Origin: a bacterium | Lineage (GTDB): Bacteria > JAGOBX01 | NCBI GenBank assembly: GCA_029551925.1 | Contig: JAKPEO010000121.1 | Location: forward strand, 40,294 to 104,293 | Direction of reading: 5' to 3' | Length of the DNA: 64,000 nt | The notes under the pieces: model-generated | Databases searched by the model: none | What the model saw: only the letters and a program-made list of their open reading frames with translations | Told to the model about the DNA's origin: nothing | Shown: positions 19,390 to 27,199 of the stretch, piece after piece | Layout: every line of letters begins with the position of its first letter | How positions within the stretch are numbered: the first letter of the stretch is position 1 | Program-made: the position numbers and the translations under genes

Positions 19390-20327
19390 TTTATTAATCT
19401 TTTATTGAATTCTTTCACTGAATAAAATCCCATCTTTTTTGAACGATAGGTCATAGCTGCAACTTCTATTATCGACGCTATATTTCTACCTACACGGACC
19501 GGCAAACATAAAGCGCTGACATCAACTCCGAGAAAATTTCGTTTTGTGTCTGTCAAACCAATACGATCGTATTCTTTATTTTTATCCCATTCTTCAATTT
19601 CTATAATTAAATCAATTTTACTCTCATCCTTTACCGCACCTACTCCGAATAATGTCTTGACATTAATGATACCAATTCCTCTAATTTCTATATGATATTT
19701 GATAATCTCCGCCCCTTGCCCTATTAATTCATTATTATTGTTTTTATAAATTTCAACAACATCATCGGCAATTAGAATATGATTCTTTTTAACAAGTTCT
19801 AATGCACATTCGCTTTTACCTATGCCGCTTTTACCTAATAACAAAATTCCTACGCCAAACACTTCGACTAATTCTCCATGTAAAACAATACGCTGGCTCA
19901 TCTTCACTTCTAAAAATGCAATTAATTTTCTTATTATTTCAGATGCTTTAAAAGGCGTCTGTAATAGCGGTGTTTTCGTCTCACGCGCTTTGGCAATCAT
20001 ATAAGCAGATGGTTCGATTTTTCGAGTAATTATCACTGCTGTATTTTCTTTTTCAAAAAATTCGTTTAGCGCTAAATTACATTCCTCTTCTGTTAAATTT
20101 TTTAAATATTCGATTTCTGTCAGGCCTAATACTTGCAAACGATGCAAAGTAAAAAAATTATACCAACCGGCTAATGCTAAACCCGGTCTGCTTATATCTA
20201 ATGATTCTATTAGTTTTTTCAAGCCCTCTCTGCCTTCAATCACAGTAAAATCAAAACTCTTTTCTTTAACTAAATCTTCAACAAAAACATTGTTCTTTTT
20301 TATTACTTGATTTATTGGATAACTCAT
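19365..20327 (-). CDS. hprK: HPr kinase/phosphorylase
   Basis: Phosphorylates and dephosphorylates the regulatory serine of HPr. It is 320 residues, normal length. The N-terminal domain is followed by H150 (VLHGELVEV), the Walker A GKSGIGKS at 165-172, and ADDVVEIYK. The signature EIRGIGIINVKTLFGVGAV follows, then a C-terminal LPVRVGRN. The start ATG overlaps the stop of the upstream EIIA gene as ATGA, so translation is coupled. Its presence with Ser54 of HPr indicates a working regulatory loop. Confidence 0.95.
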   Translation of the reverse strand: MSYPINQVIKKNNVFVEDLVKEKSFDFTVIEGREGLKKLIESLDISRPGLALAGWYNFFTLHRLQVLGLTEIEYLKNLTEEECNLALNEFFEKENTAVIITRKIEPSAYMIAKARETKTPLLQTPFKASEIIRKLIAFLEVKMSQRIVLHGELVEVFGVGILLLGKSGIGKSECALELVKKNHILIADDVVEIYKNNNNELIGQGAEIIKYHIEIRGIGIINVKTLFGVGAVKDESKIDLIIEIEEWDKNKEYDRIGLTDTKRNFLGVDVSALCLPVRVGRNIASIIEVAAMTYRSKKMGFYSVKEFNKRLINWIQGREI

Positions 20328-20797
20328 AAAAATCGTTTGTCCTCGTTTTTCAATATTTCATAAAATTTTTTTGCAGATGTGGCAGACAATAATGAATTTC
20401 TAATAAAATCTTGTTTCAATATTCGCGATATGCGAGCAAGCATATTGATATGTTCGTTAGGTTCGTCTTCCGGCGATATTAATAAAAATATTAATTTTAC
20501 CGGCTCTTCATCAAAACTTTCATAGTCTTCAATGCTTTTTTTGCTTCTGCCTACTGCTAAAATTATTTTATCTGTATGTATAGTTCGACAATGTGGAACG
20601 CCTATGCCTTTACCTATTCCAGTACTGATTATCGCTTCGCGCTCTAAAATAGCTTTTTTTATCTCCTTGACATTAGCAATCAACGAATTTTTTTTCAATA
20701 GTTCCAGTAATTCTGTTATCGCTTCGTTCTTTTTTTCAGCTGCCAAGTTCAAATTAATATTCTCTTTTTGTAATACATCAATTATATTCATAATCAA
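20324..20797 (-). CDS. ptsN: PTS EIIA component, fructose/nitrogen type
   Basis: A 157-residue single-domain EIIA. The phospho-histidine is H69 in GIGVPHCRT; it is surrounded by STGIGKGIG, and LIFLLISPEDEPNEHI follows. The gene context (lptB, hpf, EIIA, HPr kinase, RapZ, HPr, EI) is that of the regulatory PTS-Ntr system rather than of a sugar transporter. The reading start is uncertain. TTG at 20797 is 10 bases from GGAG, while the ATG at 20791 is 16 bases away, so the TTG is favoured. Confidence 0.9.
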   Translation of the reverse strand: MIMNIIDVLQKENINLNLAAEKKNEAITELLELLKKNSLIANVKEIKKAILEREAIISTGIGKGIGVPHCRTIHTDKIILAVGRSKKSIEDYESFDEEPVKLIFLLISPEDEPNEHINMLARISRILKQDFIRNSLLSATSAKKFYEILKNEDKRFL

Positions 20798-20854
20798 TTA
20801 CAGTTTTCTCCTTTTTTTGAGTTTATTAATTAAATTCATAATTTTAATCAATGA

Positions 20855-21418
20855 CTACATTTCAATTAAACCCAATTTGTTTTTATCGCTTTTTCTATAC
20901 ACTATACTTACTCTGCCAGTATTTATATCATTAAATGCATAAAAATTTAATCTATCGGAAGTTAATATACACACGGCTTCTTCTATTGATATGGGTTTTA
21001 ATAATTCATTTGCTTTTACTAATATTTCATAATCATCAACTTTCAAAATATGCTTTTTTTTAGATTTGCGCTCTTCAGTTTTTAATAATTCTTCCATTGT
21101 CTTTTCTTTGGTCTTTTTCGCTAATGTTTTACTATGCTCTTTCATTAATTCGCGCTCTTTTTTTAATGCCGCTTCTAATTTTTCTATCACTGCATTTAAT
21201 GAATCAGCCATCTGTTCAGTTGTTTCTTTTGCCGTAATAGTTAAATTTTTACCTAATAATACTACTTCCATTGTATTCAAATTTTTTTGACTTGACAATA
21301 TAACTTTTGCTTCAGCAATATTTTCATTATATTTCTGAAGTTTACTTATTTTTTTCTCAATTTTTGACTTGAATTTTTCTGGTACTGTAAAATGTCTGCC
21401 TGTAATTGTAATTTCCAT
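20855..21418 (-). CDS. hpf: Ribosome hibernation promoting factor, long form
   Basis: Binds 30S subunits and promotes dimerisation into inactive 100S ribosomes. The 187-residue length identifies the long form. An N-terminal beta-alpha-beta domain (MEITITGRHFTVPEKFKSKI) spans about 1-100, then a charged linker. The C-terminal dimerisation domain (VDDYEILVKANELLKPISIEEAV through FYAFNDINTGRVSIVYRKSD) spans about 125-185. The start has a strong AGGAGG. It sits directly after lptB; in many Gram-negative genomes rpoN lies between these two genes, and here it is absent. Confidence 0.93.
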   Translation of the reverse strand: MEITITGRHFTVPEKFKSKIEKKISKLQKYNENIAEAKVILSSQKNLNTMEVVLLGKNLTITAKETTEQMADSLNAVIEKLEAALKKERELMKEHSKTLAKKTKEKTMEELLKTEERKSKKKHILKVDDYEILVKANELLKPISIEEAVCILTSDRLNFYAFNDINTGRVSIVYRKSDKNKLGLIEM

Positions 21419-21439
21419 AAATAATTCCTCCTAAAAAAT

Positions 21440-22162
21440 TTATAATTTAAAATTATGTCCTAAATATAATTCTTTCGCTTTCTCGCTTGAAACCAATGTT
21501 TTTGCATCGCCTGCAATAAATATTTCGCCATCGCTCATCATATACGCTTTATCTACTATTTCTAATGTCTCTCGAACTTTATGGTCTGTTATCAATACTC
21601 CGATACCTTTGTCTTTTAAATGCAGTACTATATTTTGAATATCATTCACGCGGATTGGATCTACTCCAGCAAATGGCTCGTCCAATAACAAAAATTTCGG
21701 TTTATTAACTAATGCTCGCGCAATTTCTACCCTGCGCCGTTCGCCGCCTGATAATTGATGCCCGTAATTTTTACGAATTTTTTGTAAATTGAACTCTTCT
21801 AATAATCGTTCGCATTCTTCTTTTTTCTGAGTTTTGGATAAACTCTGCATTTCTAATATTGCTTTGATATTTTCTTCGACTGTGAGTTTTCTAAATACAG
21901 ATGCTTCTTGCGGTAAATAACCTATTCCTAACCTTGCTCGTCTATACATCGGCAAATTTGAAATTTCTTGATTATCTAAATATACTTTACCACGTGATGG
22001 CGTGATTAATCCGACTATCATATAAAATGAAGTAGTTTTGCCAGCGCCATTAGGTCCCAATAACCCGACAGTTGCGCCGCATTCTACATCTAAACTGACA
22101 TTTCTTACAACTTCTCGGTTCTTATATATCTTGCACAGATTTTCGCAAAGCAATTTTGTCAT
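21440..22162 (-). CDS. lptB: LPS export ABC transporter ATP-binding protein
   Basis: ATPase of the LptBFG complex that pulls lipopolysaccharide out of the inner membrane. It is 240 residues. Walker A GPNGAGKT spans 36-43. The Q-loop is in YLPQEASVF, the signature is [15 protein letters not shown], and Walker [13 protein letters not shown] is followed by the [11 protein letters not shown] switch. Close match to LptB style including GIGYLPQE. No lptA or lptC lies upstream; leuA does. It heads the regulatory PTS run. Its presence is the strongest evidence for a diderm, LPS-making cell. Confidence 0.92.
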   Translation of the reverse strand: MTKLLCENLCKIYKNREVVRNVSLDVECGATVGLLGPNGAGKTTSFYMIVGLITPSRGKVYLDNQEISNLPMYRRARLGIGYLPQEASVFRKLTVEENIKAILEMQSLSKTQKKEECERLLEEFNLQKIRKNYGHQLSGGERRRVEIARALVNKPKFLLLDEPFAGVDPIRVNDIQNIVLHLKDKGIGVLITDHKVRETLEIVDKAYMMSDGEIFIAGDAKTLVSSEKAKELYLGHNFKL

Positions 22163-22225
22163 ATAGTTAAATTTTACATCATTTACAATTTAAAATCAAC
22201 AAAATAATTAGAATTTTTATATTTT

Positions 22226-23776
22226 TTATTTTTTCTGGTCTTTTAATTTTTCTAATAAATTTAAACCATTAATAATAGCATATAAATTCGCTTTGCGAGT
22301 GTCATCGTGCAAACTGCGACAAATTATTTTTAAATCTTTATCTAAATCTGTTAATTGTATAATTGTCATTGCCTTTGCCTTTGACCCTAATTCATTATCA
22401 TTTAAAGCAATTTGTTTATAATGCAATAATTTTATATTCTGCTCTAATGTTCTGCGTATCATATAAACTATCGCTTCTATCGGACCCTTCCCTTCACCTA
22501 TACCTTCTATTATTTTTCCATTGTATTCAATAACTATATAATATTTTTCAATTTCATTCGCAACATCAATATCCTCAAATTTTACTAATCTATACGGACC
22601 TTTAATATAAATAAGTTCTTTAAAATAAACATCAAGCATTTCGGATTCTGTCAACTCCCCACGTTCTTCAGCAATTTTTTTCATTATCGGCTGCAAATAT
22701 TGCGCTTCTTCCATACTTATTGGATAACCAGCATTATTGATAATTTCGTAAATTGCCGTTTTTCCTGATTGACTTGTAAACCCGATGAATTCGCCTTCGC
22801 GACCAATTAATTCCGGCTGTATCGGTCTATATGCGCCTTTTTTCATTCCTTTTGTTTTTGCAGCGCCATCTTGATGGATACCGCTGCGATGAGCTAATGC
22901 GTCATCGCCAATCAATGGCATCTTTTCGTATATTGGTATTTCTGCCATTTCTGATACTAATACTGCTGTTTCATAAATCTTTTTCAAATTTAATGGAACT
23001 TCTACGCCTGAATTATATAATGCAATTGCTACTTCATAAATATTAGTATTTCCTGCGCGCTCGCCTAAACCGTTCAAACTGCATTCCAACTGCCGAGCTC
23101 CTAAAAAATAACTTTCGACAGTAGTGGCAGTAGCCATACCTAAATCATTATGGCAATGAACAGATATTATAGCTTTATCTTGAATTTTTTCCGCGACCTT
23201 CTTAACAAGATTTAAAAATTTTCCTGGACGCGAACGTTCTACTGTATTTGGTAAGTTAATCACATTCGCACCTGCTTCTATTACTGCTAAAAATGTTTCT
23301 ATTACGAAATCTATATTGCTTTCACAATCGCCAAAATGTTCAGCGCTGAATTGCACATCTGCATCCTTGCCAAATAGCGATCGCGCAAATTTTACGGCAT
23401 TAACAGCGGTTTTTTGCACTTCTTCTGGCTCTTTTTGCAATACATATTTCATATTAAATTCGCTTAATGCTATAAATGTATGAACGCGCGGTTTTTTAGC
23501 GTATTTTACAGCTTCATATACTTTTTTTATATCGTATTCTATCGCTCGAGCTAATCCGGAAATAACAACATCCTGCGGAGCAATTTTAGCTAAATACTCG
23601 CATGCTGCAAAATCCATATCGCTCGCGCCAGCAAAACCAACTTCAATACCCTGCACGCCTAATTCTATTAATTTATTAAATATTATTTCTTTTTGTTTTA
23701 AATTCCACGGTTTTTTTAACGCTTGATTACCGTCTCTTAATGTGACATCATAAAAAAATGGTTTCTCTGCATTCAT
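22226..23776 (-). CDS. leuA: 2-isopropylmalate synthase (LeuA family)
   Basis: Condenses acetyl-CoA with 2-ketoisovalerate, the first step of leucine synthesis. It is 516 residues. It has the HMGL-type TIM barrel with YDVTLRDGNQAL near the N-terminus, HCHNDLGMATA, NGLGERAGNTN and HRSGIHQDG. A C-terminal allosteric LeuA-dimer domain covers about 390-510. RDGNQAL at the N-terminus is more like the eukaryotic/actinobacterial class II form than RDGEQSPG of class I. Citramalate synthase is an alternative in this superfamily. A leuC homologue occurs at 31064-32323. The gene has its own consensus promoter and no visible leucine leader peptide or T-box. Confidence 0.8.
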   Translation of the reverse strand: MNAEKPFFYDVTLRDGNQALKKPWNLKQKEIIFNKLIELGVQGIEVGFAGASDMDFAACEYLAKIAPQDVVISGLARAIEYDIKKVYEAVKYAKKPRVHTFIALSEFNMKYVLQKEPEEVQKTAVNAVKFARSLFGKDADVQFSAEHFGDCESNIDFVIETFLAVIEAGANVINLPNTVERSRPGKFLNLVKKVAEKIQDKAIISVHCHNDLGMATATTVESYFLGARQLECSLNGLGERAGNTNIYEVAIALYNSGVEVPLNLKKIYETAVLVSEMAEIPIYEKMPLIGDDALAHRSGIHQDGAAKTKGMKKGAYRPIQPELIGREGEFIGFTSQSGKTAIYEIINNAGYPISMEEAQYLQPIMKKIAEERGELTESEMLDVYFKELIYIKGPYRLVKFEDIDVANEIEKYYIVIEYNGKIIEGIGEGKGPIEAIVYMIRRTLEQNIKLLHYKQIALNDNELGSKAKAMTIIQLTDLDKDLKIICRSLHDDTRKANLYAIINGLNLLEKLKDQKK

Positions 23777-23818
23777 AACTAATCACTATTCCTCGTCATA
23801 TAATTTTTTTTATTTTTT

Positions 23819-23847
23819 ATAATACCACAATAAATTTATCCTGTCAA
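23819..23847 (-). promoter_or_regulatory. Consensus sigma-70 promoter of leuA
   Basis: TTGACA (23847-23842) and TATTAT (23824-23819) on the minus strand with a 17-base spacer, about 43 bases upstream of the ATG. The transcript leader would be short, leaving no room for a riboswitch or T-box. Confidence 0.75.
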
Positions 23848-23998
23848 GAATTTTGACTAAAAAGTTATTGATTTTGTTAATAATGAATGATGTAATATCT
23901 ATTAAATTATTAAAACGAATGCACTGATAAAAATACCTATTAGAAATATCTACGCTCTCGCGCAATTAAAATTATCAGAATGAATTTACTATAATATT

Positions 23999-24766
23999 TT
24001 ACACGCAGCGATTTTCAAGCGAACCGATGCCAGTAATTTCAATTTTTATTCTATCGCCTGATTTAAGCGCGCCTACGCCAAACGGCGTGCCTGTAAGTAT
24101 AACATCGCCGGGCAGTAAAGTCATAATATTAGAAATAAATGCTGTTATTTGAAAAACATTAAATATAAAATTCGCAGTGGTTGAATCTTGTTTAATTTCG
24201 CCATTCAAATAGGTCTTGATAATAACATTATTTAGATCTAATTCAGTTTCTATACAAGGACCTAACGGACAAAAAGTATCAAATGATTTTGCGCGAGTCC
24301 ACTGCCCGTCTTTTTTCTGTAAATCGCGAGCAGTTACATCATTTGCGCAAGTATAACCTAAAATATAATCTTTTGCTTTTCTTTCGTCTATTTTAAAACA
24401 TTTTTTTTTTATTATCACCGCAAGCTCGCCTTCATAATCAACCTGCGCTGACGATTTTGGCAAACGTATTATTTCACCTGCCGCTATTACAGCGCTTGGC
24501 GGTTTCATAAATAACAGTGGTTCTTGCGGCTCCGGCATTTTCAATTCAGCGGCATGATCTTTATAATTCAAACCAACAGCGATAATTTTTGACGGAAGTG
24601 TCGGCGCTAAAATTTTTATTTTTTTGTCAGTTGCAGAAAAATTTTTTTTTGTTTTTGTATATTTTGTGAAAAAATTTCTAAATGTTATTTCTGTTATTTC
24701 GTCATTTTTTAAAATTCCGAATTTATATTCTTTTGAGTTGTTATAACTAAATCTAATCAATTTCAT
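23999..24766 (-). CDS. Fumarylacetoacetate hydrolase family protein
   Basis: A 255-residue enzyme of the FAH superfamily (2-keto acid hydrolases, decarboxylases and acylpyruvases). Typical motifs are VGLNYKDHAAE, LFMKPPSAV, VDYEGELAVII for the metal-binding glutamates, and YTCANDVTARDLQ..DGQWTRAKSFDTFCPLGP. GDVILTGTPFGVG follows near the C-terminus. Substrate cannot be read from sequence. It is the last gene of a glycan-type operon (6 bases after the methyltransferase), which is an unusual place for it. Confidence 0.88.
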   Translation of the reverse strand: MKLIRFSYNNSKEYKFGILKNDEITEITFRNFFTKYTKTKKNFSATDKKIKILAPTLPSKIIAVGLNYKDHAAELKMPEPQEPLLFMKPPSAVIAAGEIIRLPKSSAQVDYEGELAVIIKKKCFKIDERKAKDYILGYTCANDVTARDLQKKDGQWTRAKSFDTFCPLGPCIETELDLNNVIIKTYLNGEIKQDSTTANFIFNVFQITAFISNIMTLLPGDVILTGTPFGVGALKSGDRIKIEITGIGSLENRCV

Positions 24767-24772
24767 ATTATT

Positions 24773-25570
24773 CTACTTTCTCGCATAAACTAATATCGTA
24801 TCAGCGCAATTAATATCCGATATATTATGTATAAATATTCCGAATTTCGCAAAAATTTTTTTTATTAATACTTTTAATCCTTTACGAGTATAGCCGGGAT
24901 TGCCGTGAGTAATAAAAATAATTTCAAATTCTAATAATTCCAATAAATATCTTATCGAATATTCTGTAAAATGAAATAAATGCTCAATCAATGGCAACGC
25001 TTTATTACCGCGCAATCGCGATAATAATCCATTATAATTCGGTATTTCAATAACTAATAATCCGCCTGCTTTCAATATTCTTTTCAATTCAGTTAATACT
25101 AATTTCGGATTTTCTAAATGCTCTAATGTATGCCACACTGTAATCGCGTCAAAAAAATTATCAGCGAAATTTAAAGGAAAGTCGTTCAATAATTGAACAT
25201 TCAATTTTTTTTTTAGACAATATTCAACTGCAAAATCAGAATATTCTACTCCGTAAACTTCATATTTTTTTTCTTGCGCGCATTCTATAAATATTCCTGG
25301 ACCGCAGCCGAAATCTAATAATTTCGCTGGCGCAGCGCAATATTTTGATATTGCCTCAACCCGCGCTAAATCAGTTTTTTTCTTGACATCATAATATTCA
25401 AACCAATGTTTAAAATAATCTTTTTGCGAATAGAATTGTTTTATCGCCTGTTCATCTGCGCGCGGATAAGTGAATAATACTTTACAATTTAAACATTTCC
25501 GCAAACCTAAATTATTTTTATTTAAAAATATCTGTTTGGCATCAGCAGCGCCGCAAATATAACAGTTCAT
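24773..25570 (-). CDS. SAM-dependent methyltransferase with N-terminal zinc-binding segment
   Basis: A 265-residue class I methyltransferase. The first 35 residues hold two CxxC pairs (CYICG and KCLNCK), a small metal-binding module common in sugar and small-molecule methyltransferases of surface clusters. The Rossmann SAM site is LLDFGCGPGIFI at about 88-99. Later motifs include ITVWHTLEHLENP and LKAGGLLVIEIPNY. In its glycan operon it may methylate a sugar; that is inference. It overlaps the GtrA gene end by 4 bases. Confidence 0.85.
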   Translation of the reverse strand: MNCYICGAADAKQIFLNKNNLGLRKCLNCKVLFTYPRADEQAIKQFYSQKDYFKHWFEYYDVKKKTDLARVEAISKYCAAPAKLLDFGCGPGIFIECAQEKKYEVYGVEYSDFAVEYCLKKKLNVQLLNDFPLNFADNFFDAITVWHTLEHLENPKLVLTELKRILKAGGLLVIEIPNYNGLLSRLRGNKALPLIEHLFHFTEYSIRYLLELLEFEIIFITHGNPGYTRKGLKVLIKKIFAKFGIFIHNISDINCADTILVYARK

Positions 25571-26067
25571 TCTTTTAATTTATGATTAAATACAAGTTTA
25601 TCGTATAAAATATAATTTAAAACCATTGCTATTAGCACGCCGATTATAATATTCAAAACATCGTGAATTCTATAAATATGATTTAATATGCTGAACAAGA
25701 TAGCGCGGACAATCATTCCCGGCACAATTGCTAAATGAAATTTCAGACACTGCCACCATAATAACCTGCCATAATGTTTTTCAATATGCCGCCAAGTCCA
25801 ATTGCGGCTCAAAATAAAATTCACTAATACGGATATTTCTATTGAAAGTATATTTGAAATATCTTTATGAATATATTGAGAATTAACAAAATCTTTGAAT
25901 TCTTGAAAATTCCCAATATTATTAAATCCAAAATGAATAATATATAAAAAAACAAAATATAAATAATAACTTATAAAATTAACAATAAACGATAATCCGC
26001 CGACAATAACAAATTTCGCTAATTTTCGCTTATTGCGATTAATATATCTAATAGAATAAGTTAGCAT
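25567..26067 (-). CDS. GtrA-family membrane protein
   Basis: A 166-residue protein with four membrane segments (about 18-40, 75-95, 110-128 and 135-158). GtrA proteins are thought to flip or present polyprenyl-phosphate sugars. The motif LAKFVIVGGLSFIVNF at the first helix and FILSRNWTW are typical. It has an extended loop between helices 1 and 2 (about 45-70). It could act with polyprenyl-phosphate glycosyltransferases in the window, though none is immediately adjacent. Confidence 0.85.
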   Translation of the reverse strand: MLTYSIRYINRNKRKLAKFVIVGGLSFIVNFISYYLYFVFLYIIHFGFNNIGNFQEFKDFVNSQYIHKDISNILSIEISVLVNFILSRNWTWRHIEKHYGRLLWWQCLKFHLAIVPGMIVRAILFSILNHIYRIHDVLNIIIGVLIAMVLNYILYDKLVFNHKLKE

Positions 26068-26106
26068 TATTTAAAAATACTCTCAAAATAAAATAAAATA
26101 ACCAAA

Positions 26107-27189
26107 TTAAAATACAATATTATCAATAAAATTCAAACAATTTTTTTTTAAAGTATCAAATGAAAATATCTCGCTGACTAATATGCTGTATTTTTTCAAT
26201 TCTTCTTCTGCTATCCTGCAATTTTGGATTCTTTTTACATATTCGTCTATATCGTTTAATTTTACTGGTTTTAGCGGATAATTTATTAATTTCAATAAAT
26301 TATTAAATGACGGTATATCTGATAAAATCACTATCTTGCAATAATAAATCGCTTCAATAGCAGTAAAACCGAGCGATTCATAACGCGATGGCAAAATCAC
26401 AATATCTACCGCTTCATAAAATTCCGCAGGATTAGTTAAATATCCGCAAAATTTTATATTTACATTGTTCGGCAGTAAATTTTCAATATGCCTTGTTTTT
26501 TCTATGCCGGCAATAACAAATTCGTATTTATCAGAATCTAATTTTTCTGAAATTTTCAAAAAAATATCCAATCCTTTTTTTATTATATCAGGTCTACCAA
26601 TCCATCCAATAATTTTCTTTTTTCGTGGTTTTTCTAATGTTGCTATTGAATATTCGTAATTTTTTTTGAATAATCCAGCATTGAAAAATATGGTCTTGCT
26701 ATCAGTGTATTTTCTGTAAAGCACTATCGAATAAAAAATCTTGTAATCAAAAAATTTCAATAATATTCCATCAATAAAACAATAATTTTTTTTTTTGATT
26801 TTCAATAAAATCGACATATTTTCAGAATAATAGACATCGTGTATTATCGAAGCAAATATAATTTTAGAATTTGATAGTTTTAGCCAGCCCGCTAAAAAAT
26901 CAGAATAGCAGTCATTAGAAATAATCAAATTTATAGTGTTTTTTTTTATATAATTATTTAACTGCTCAATTGTTTTAAAAAAATATTTTTTTTCAGGATT
27001 AATTTTTAAATAATTTTCAGCGCCTTGCAAAATACACGGCGCAGCTAAAAATATCTTGACATTCATTTCATTAAATATCTCAATCAATCTTTCGAGATAT
27101 AATTCTAATCCGCCTTTTATTTTTTCGGATTTATTAAGCGAACAAATAATCAAAATATGTATATTCTTATGAAATTTCGCTATTGTCAT
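26107..27189 (-). CDS. Family 4 glycosyltransferase
   Basis: A GT-B enzyme of about 360 residues. The frame could start at TTG 27225, but that would overlap the preceding gene. The ATG at 27189, 10 bases after the upstream stop, is chosen. Motifs include KGGLELYLERLIEI near the N-terminus, GWIGRPDIIKKGLDIFL, CGYLTNPAEFYEAVDIVILPSRYES and GFTAIEAI with the conserved E-x7-E element. It has no membrane segment. Probably adds one sugar to a lipid-linked oligosaccharide. Donor and acceptor unknown. Confidence 0.85.
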   Translation of the reverse strand: MTIAKFHKNIHILIICSLNKSEKIKGGLELYLERLIEIFNEMNVKIFLAAPCILQGAENYLKINPEKKYFFKTIEQLNNYIKKNTINLIISNDCYSDFLAGWLKLSNSKIIFASIIHDVYYSENMSILLKIKKKNYCFIDGILLKFFDYKIFYSIVLYRKYTDSKTIFFNAGLFKKNYEYSIATLEKPRKKKIIGWIGRPDIIKKGLDIFLKISEKLDSDKYEFVIAGIEKTRHIENLLPNNVNIKFCGYLTNPAEFYEAVDIVILPSRYESLGFTAIEAIYYCKIVILSDIPSFNNLLKLINYPLKPVKLNDIDEYVKRIQNCRIAEEELKKYSILVSEIFSFDTLKKNCLNFIDNIVF

Positions 27190-27199
27190 ATTTTTTATA

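Noticed and set aside
22226..23776. Calling the gene citramalate synthase
   Set aside because: RDGNQAL at the N-terminus and a leuC homologue in the window favour isopropylmalate synthase, though the two cannot be separated with certainty by eye.
23848..23998. A T-box or leucine leader in the gap upstream of leuA
   Set aside because: The consensus promoter at 23819-23847 leaves a leader of about 35 bases, too short for either, and no T-box bulge motif is seen.
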